DNA of 64,000 nt. It comes from Takakia lepidozioides. Taxonomy: Eukaryota > Streptophyta > Takakiopsida > Takakiales > Takakiaceae. Positions 59,002-64,000 of the stretch are shown here, one piece after another; the first letter of the stretch is position 1; the number at the start of each line of letters is the position of its first letter. The position numbers were made by a program, and so were the translations under genes. A model generated the notes under the pieces. It did no database searches and was not told the DNA's origin. It saw only the letters and a list, made by a program, of their open reading frames with translations. The stretch covers positions 40,858,001 to 40,922,000 of the forward strand of contig CM060731.1 of the NCBI GenBank assembly GCA_030704615.1, in the 5' to 3' direction.

Positions 59002-62000
59002 CTATCCCTTCCGCAGCTCCATAAGTTTCAGTAACTTTAGACTCCAAAGTGTTGTCTGGCCAACCACCTGCCCCAACTCGGTCTGTTTCCTAACACCATT
59101 CACATATGGTAGAGGGGTGTTACTGACACATGCCTCTTTGATGTACACACAGGCATAATCAAGGGGCACAGCAGGGTACCCGTAACCCACCACAACACCT
59201 TGAAGAGCAACAATCAGCCCTACTCCACATTTCTTGCGTTTGGAGTTCACATCCAACAGCCGAACCTCGTCACCCACCCTGAACTGTGATCCCAACTCCA
59301 CACAAAAAAGAACACGATGTGAAAACCCATGACATACACACGACTAGGACACTCAACATTTGCGAGTTAAAGAGAGCCCCAAGGTTGGAAAAAATATAAC
59401 AAACAAGACAACGGCCTGGACTTACTCCATTTGCAGTCTCCAGTGGTGTGAGACCTCTTTTGGGGGGCTACTCGCCGGGTCGACACTCTTGCCCCTCGTC
59501 TGTACCGGCTTGTCGACAATATCACCTTTGTTTGTCACAAGTTCCTGTGTCACAGACCAGAGAACAACCAGGAAAGCAATGAGCAAACAGGAATAGTGAA
59601 TAGAAACAAAATCCAAGTATGAATCAAACAAAAAAAGCCAACATGAAAAGCTGCAAAGAAAACCTAGCATTAATCAAGCAACCGAGGAGAAGCATCCAGG
59701 AAAGCAATGCAATGAATGAACCCACAAAAATGTAGCCTCTGGAGCACTGTCAGAATGTTTGTACCTTCACAGTAGCAGTGTTGTATGGTTGTTGTCCAAA
59801 ACAGGCTGAGACTCCAAAAACTTGGGAATACTGGCAGCTTTCGATGCCTTCCACAAGAAAGGCCACAACACCTCTGGAATCTGGTGAATCTGGTTGCACC
59901 TTCCATGGCTCTGGAAAAATCCCACTGAAGGGAGGATTGTTTGCCGCCTTTCTTGGTGTGTCGTCAACAAGAACAGTGTCCTCATAAGTCCATTCTGGCC
60001 AGTCTGCCCACACTGTAGACAAGTTCTTGAAATATAATGGCTTTGAATCAGACCCCTTACGGCATGGGAGGACTGGATCCTCGTCACAGTGAAGGGCATC
60101 CCACTGGAAAACCAGGTTAGTGTGGGCTGCAAAAATATAGTCCACCATTGGGAAGAAGTTGCGAGCTTGGCAACAAGACCACACCGCCACCTCAAAGTGT
60201 TCAAAACACTTTTGCAAAAAGTCATAACAGCGTGGTCTCAAAACTACCATCTTCTTGCCACACATCTTCCCCACAAAACCTTTGGGAAGGGATGCAGGCC
60301 CATTAGCAGAATGAAAAGATTCACATAACAGACCATTTAAGTCCAGAATTAGTAAATGCTTCCTCGTTGGTCCAGGAAGTAAACTGACATTTGGCTTCAA
60401 CATGTGAGCAGGAGAAATTAAAGCAACCTGCTTGTTTGTTTTGTCCCCGTCTGCATCTTCCTCCCCATCTAAACTCCCACATACCTGCATACCAGAATCC
60501 GGTGTGCCCGGCGGCTCTGTCACCATTGCCCCCTGGACTGCTACTGCCTTTGTACGTGGCAAGGGCTGAATTTCCACGTGTACCTCACAGCTGGCCTTCC
60601 CTGTATCCTGCTGCTGCTCGGTCAAATTCAAAAGATCATCAGTGACAGGAAGACATAAGGGCTTAGAGTGAGCACCAGTTACCGTCTGAAATTGGGATTC
60701 CAAACATTTTGATACTGTCACAGCAGACGTATCCATCGTAGATGTCACTGGTCCTGCGCCTGGTAGATTAATCCCCAATCTGGTCACAATGGCTTTCTGG
60801 TACTCAATCATACTCTGCATCTGTAATTTTAATTCTGCCATGTCACGTCCTTGTGATTCCACCAGTTTGTCCAAGCCATCCATCCTGCCAACTACTGTAG
60901 AATATGCGAGACTTCCCTCCTGCCAATCCATGAAAACTTGCCCAAGTATGAATCAAACCAAAAAAACCTAGCATGAACAACCATTGGAAAGAAAACCCAG
61001 GCCAAAAGCCGTGAAAAAAACCCTAGCAACCTATGATGCAGCAACCACTCTAGCAAACGTGGAAAACACACTTACCCGCCTGTCACTCCCAGTGACAACC
61101 GTGACACTGAACCCTGAGGAGGGCACCCTGATAGTGTTTCCTACAAATTAATCCATGCCACAAACAAACCCATGCCACAAGTCAGTAAGCAATGTGAGGG
61201 CTGACTATATACACATAGCAATTCAATGAGGAACAAAATACAGAGTCGTGATGATGCCACTTACCAAGCGTGCTTCCACCATTGCCTTCCCACCACGGCC
61301 AGTCTTGGTAGGATTCAGAATTGCACCATTTGCCTTCTTCATGTTGCCCGACACTTTGTGGAACACCTCTGTCTGCCAGTAACTTACAAGCTTGTTCCAT
61401 ACCTCGTCAGATACAGTAATGGGTTTCCCCTTACCACCCAACCACGCAGTGTGTGCTTCATAACGCTGGCTCTTCATTATTCTGCCAATTGTTTGTTTTA
61501 GGTGGAAGTCTTTTAACTCGTGTGGCGTATATGAAAATAGCTTAGCCAGGTGATCTCTGATTTCGTATACAACTTCATCAGGTTGGTTGTTGATGGCAAG
61601 GGAACAATCTAGCTTGCGATAAGCCTGTCCTTTAAGGGCAGCGTGCCATACATTCCGGGTCTGACCATACGGGGCTCCTTTGAGGTTCGTCAAAATCACC
61701 GTGGGAGGAAGACCTGCAGCTATTCTCTCTTCCTTGACCTTGGCAGCTTCAATTTTGGCTGAGCTATTAGCCCTCCTTAAAGCATTGGTTCTATCATTCT
61801 TTGAAACGGCACCCTCCCCTCCTTCAGAGACCTCCGTGCGCTCAGGAGAATTCAAAGCAGGATCCTGCCAAGTAGGGACTGGTGGCCATGGCTGTTGGCC
61901 AGAAGGCCGAGGACCATACTGGCCATACTGTCCATAAGCAGGAGGATATTCCGGTGGCCTGCCACCCCCATAGCTATTAGGGGGTGGCAAATATGGTGGA

Positions 62001-63540
62001 GGAGGATACTGGCCATACTGCCCATATGGAGGAGCACCATATTGACCCTGACCATACTGAGTGCCAGACTGTGGGTACTGAGGCATACCATAATAAGGTG
62101 GGGGTACTGGTGGCACAGAACCCACAACGTTGGGAGAGTTAGGGCCACCTCCTGCGTTCTTGTGGGCGCCATCTCCATTGCTAGCAGCAGGGATCGTGGA
62201 TCCAGTGCGCTTGTGCTTGCCCTGAAAAGAAATTCCCCCAGTACAATGTGGGTGATTACACATACATATAGGCAGCAAGCAGCAAATCCTTGAATTCAGG
62301 CAAAACAAACTGGAAGCACATATCATTTGTAAAGACAAGATTACCCAAAACTCAGTATGATCTTGGGCAGTAAATCTCCCAAATTTGATTGGCCCCAATG
62401 ATGTCCTCCCAGTACATTTTTGAGCCCTCTTAGGTATGGGGTGTTCCTGAAATCCATAGCAAGAATTCAAATGGACAAACCTGATGGGTCCATGAGAAGT
62501 ATCCCTCCAAGTTTTACTGATATTCTGGGTGCATAAGTAACCCAAGTATCTCTATAAGTAGCCATTGTAGCTTAGTACCAGGACGTTGGTTTCATGGGGC
62601 AAAGAATTTGAACACACCTGAAGTCTACATTGGCCTGACATCATGCCTTTGGCACTTCAACTTGTCTAGTGGAAATCATTTGTGATTGTGCCTTGGCTGA
62701 CCCCTGCATTGTCCAACTTCCCTGTCTTGACAGACATACCGTATCTCTTCGTGATTTTACCAAAAACATACATAATTAGAATCATGGTCATTGTGAAGAA
62801 CTATAACTCACAGACGGAGAAGGTGTTCGTAGTGTAGATGATGGGCGTTTTTGTCCTGCGACATGAGCATGGGCATGTTCTCCTCGGCTTGCCGTGGCAT
62901 CCGCCGACGACGCACTCGCCTCGCACTGGCGTGGGAGGAGTGGATCGTCCTCATCGTCCTCAGAAGAGCCCTCATGCAGAATCGTAGTCTTCATCGTCTT
63001 CAGTTTGGCACTTTGCCTTGCAGGACCTTGATCCCTAGCTTTTTCCTTCGGAGCGCGTGGCTTGCGAGGGTGATTCGCTCCCGCAAGCCTGCACAAACAC
63101 CTCCATGACCTCCTCTCAAACAATCACAAACAAATGTAAGCATACATACCCTAATACTCTTAAGCCTACGCTGAACCACAGCCACACCCTACCAGGACGT
63201 AATGCTTGCCCACGAATGACGGCGGACATCTCCCGCCTAATGACACACCTCCTCAAACCTAATCGTCACTCACTGCATGTTGTTTGCCTCTCTGTTTGTA
63301 CAAGTCGCAGCTACTCGCCCCCATTTGTGCTATGAAGCTTATGATCGCTGTAGGAAGGTTAGAGGATAAGGCAAATCGCAAGTTTAGTGGGTGGGTATCC
63401 AAAGTCAGGAACTAAACTCACCCATCTATCGACTGCTTGAACGTTGTTTCCACCTCCTTTATGGTAGCAATCCAGCGCTCTCGGAACTTCTCGTACTCAG
63501 TGAGAGGGACTGTCACTTCGAAGACCTTCCGCTTCACCAT
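59002..63540 (-). CDS. Chimeric Transposase_24-like / FCP1-like / DUF8039-like protein (6 exons)
   Basis: Exons on the minus strand: 63540-63422, 63088-62812, 62221-61265, 60919-59765, 59544-59426, 59278-59002. All junctions are GT..AG with matching phase: 2,904 nt, 967 aa, no internal stop. The start codon (MVKRKVFEVTVPL) lies in a short first exon. An acidic/basic tail is followed by a Pro/Tyr/Gly-rich stretch (about 165-235). A Transposase_24-like region (to about 451) ends VWNKLVSYWQTEVFHK and NPTKTGRGGKAM. A short coiled coil (about 465-500) precedes an FCP1/HAD-like domain (about 640-800) with ILDLNGLL, VAVWSCCQARNF, TVLVDDTPRKAANNPP and GIFPEPW. A C-terminal segment (about 877-967) resembles DUF8039, often found with Transposase_24. 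The canonical DxD nucleophile motif reads DLN, so phosphatase activity is doubtful. Family assignments are from memory. Confidence 0.75.
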
Positions 63541-63723
63541 GGACACTCAGAAACGATACTTATAGTATACTATAGATATAGAAATAGCACATTGGCAGCT
63601 GGTGCAAAACTAGAGACAATGCACTGTGCGTAGCATGCAAAGAGGGAAGGGGTGACGTTCAAAGCATGTACAGTGCAGGTGGCGAGCGGATGCGTAGGCG
63701 TAATAGATGACCGTCTATGGCGA
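63541..63723. promoter_or_regulatory. Short divergent promoter region
   Basis: Only 183 bp separates the start codons of the minus-strand chimeric gene and the plus-strand gene at 63724. TATAGTATACTATAGATATAG (63560-63580) is a palindromic TATA-rich stretch between them that could serve both directions. Confidence 0.4.
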
Positions 63724-64000
63724 ATGGAAGAAGCTTATGCCACAAGGAATGGGCATACAAAAATGCTATGCAACTGCGATGAGTGTCATGGAGGAAAAGT
63801 ACTGTTGTTGGAAACAGTGAGGAATCATTACATGATACACGGGAGGGATCCTCTTCTCCAACGCTGTTCTCTTCCGGTAAGATCGCCACTTTCCCTTCAG
63901 CACTTTAGTTTGAATTTTGAATGCAACGATCCTCTTCTCCACATGTCGACATTTCGTTGGGTGATTGTAGTCAAGAAGTCATAAGATACAGACGTGACTA
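63724..64000 (+). CDS. Transposase-associated-domain gene, first exon (runs off window)
   Basis: An ATG at 63724 opens a 51-codon exon ending in a strong donor (CCG|GTAAGA at 63876/63877). It encodes HTKMLCNCDECHGGK and TVRNHYMIHGRDP. Plant transposons carry an N-terminal transposase-associated domain with a CxCxxC cluster followed by a VxxHLxxxGF-like segment, and this exon matches that outline. The rest of the gene lies beyond the window edge. It is transcribed away from the chimeric gene, so the two may be the paired genes of one element. Confidence 0.55.

Noticed and set aside
61076-61140. A 65-nt minus-strand segment with good splice signals (acceptor TTTGTAG, donor GTAAGT) between exons 3 and 4 of the chimeric gene
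   Set aside because: Including it breaks the reading phase into the FCP1-like exon. Direct joining of 61265 to 60919 keeps the frame, so it was left out of the model. It could be a poison exon.
1-64000. Bacterial-type features (operons, CRISPR arrays, Shine-Dalgarno sites, attachment sites)
   Set aside because: The window is clearly eukaryotic with spliced genes. The tandem repeats lack CRISPR-like constant repeat and variable spacer structure.

Overview
This is a nuclear chromosome segment from a land plant. The evidence is spliced genes with GT..AG introns, plant-specific protein families (a SCAB1-type actin-binding protein, a PLS/DYW-class PPR sequence, a Transposase_24-type transposon protein), and plant transposable elements, including an LTR element with a plant initiator-tRNA-Met primer-binding site. 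The long introns and the style of the PPR repeats suggest a non-seed vascular plant, most likely a fern. That placement is an inference, not a proof. All exon models were built by hand from splice signals, reading phase and remembered family sequences; no alignment was run.  Layout: (1) 1-4.7 kb is gene-poor, with a strong inverted repeat (2.6-2.7 kb) and a non-autonomous hAT element (3.6-4.2 kb). (2) 4.7-14.6 kb, minus strand: a complete 20-exon mitochondrial-type aconitase of 1,030 aa. (3) 14.6-17.7 kb: a divergent intergenic region with two local duplications. (4) 17.7-27.5 kb, plus strand: a 17-exon acyl-activating enzyme of the AAE19/AASDH type, with adenylation domain, carrier domain and PQQ-like propeller, 1,405 aa. 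(5) 28.7-30.5 kb: a nest of DNA transposons with an intact-ended hAT element inside a larger TIR element. (6) 31.7-33.4 kb, minus strand: a two-exon single-pass membrane SPRY protein of 490 aa. (7) 36.3-36.6 kb: a complete 333-bp TRIM retrotransposon whose LTRs contain a tRNA-like cloverleaf. (8) 38.8-45.6 kb, plus strand: a 12-exon SCAB1 homologue of 477 aa. (9) 46-52.7 kb: satellite-like repeats and a broken, internally amplified PPR-DYW gene, split by a third hAT element. (10) 53-57.8 kb: minisatellites and a Ty3-type gag pseudogene. (11) 57.8-64 kb: a repeat array rich in TATGACTA and CACGTG, then a transposon-derived gene pair. One member, on the minus strand, is an apparently intact 967-aa chimera of Transposase_24-like, FCP1/HAD-like and DUF8039-like segments. 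A divergent transposase-associated-domain gene starts at the right edge.  The aconitase (TCA/glyoxylate cycle), AAE19-like (carboxylate or amino-acid activation), SCAB1 (actin/stomata) and SPRY genes are unrelated single-copy housekeeping loci. The rest is repeat turnover. The most unusual items are the TRIM with a tRNA-like LTR, the three hAT elements that share tips and target-site rules but have different short-motif interiors, and the transposase/phosphatase-like chimera.
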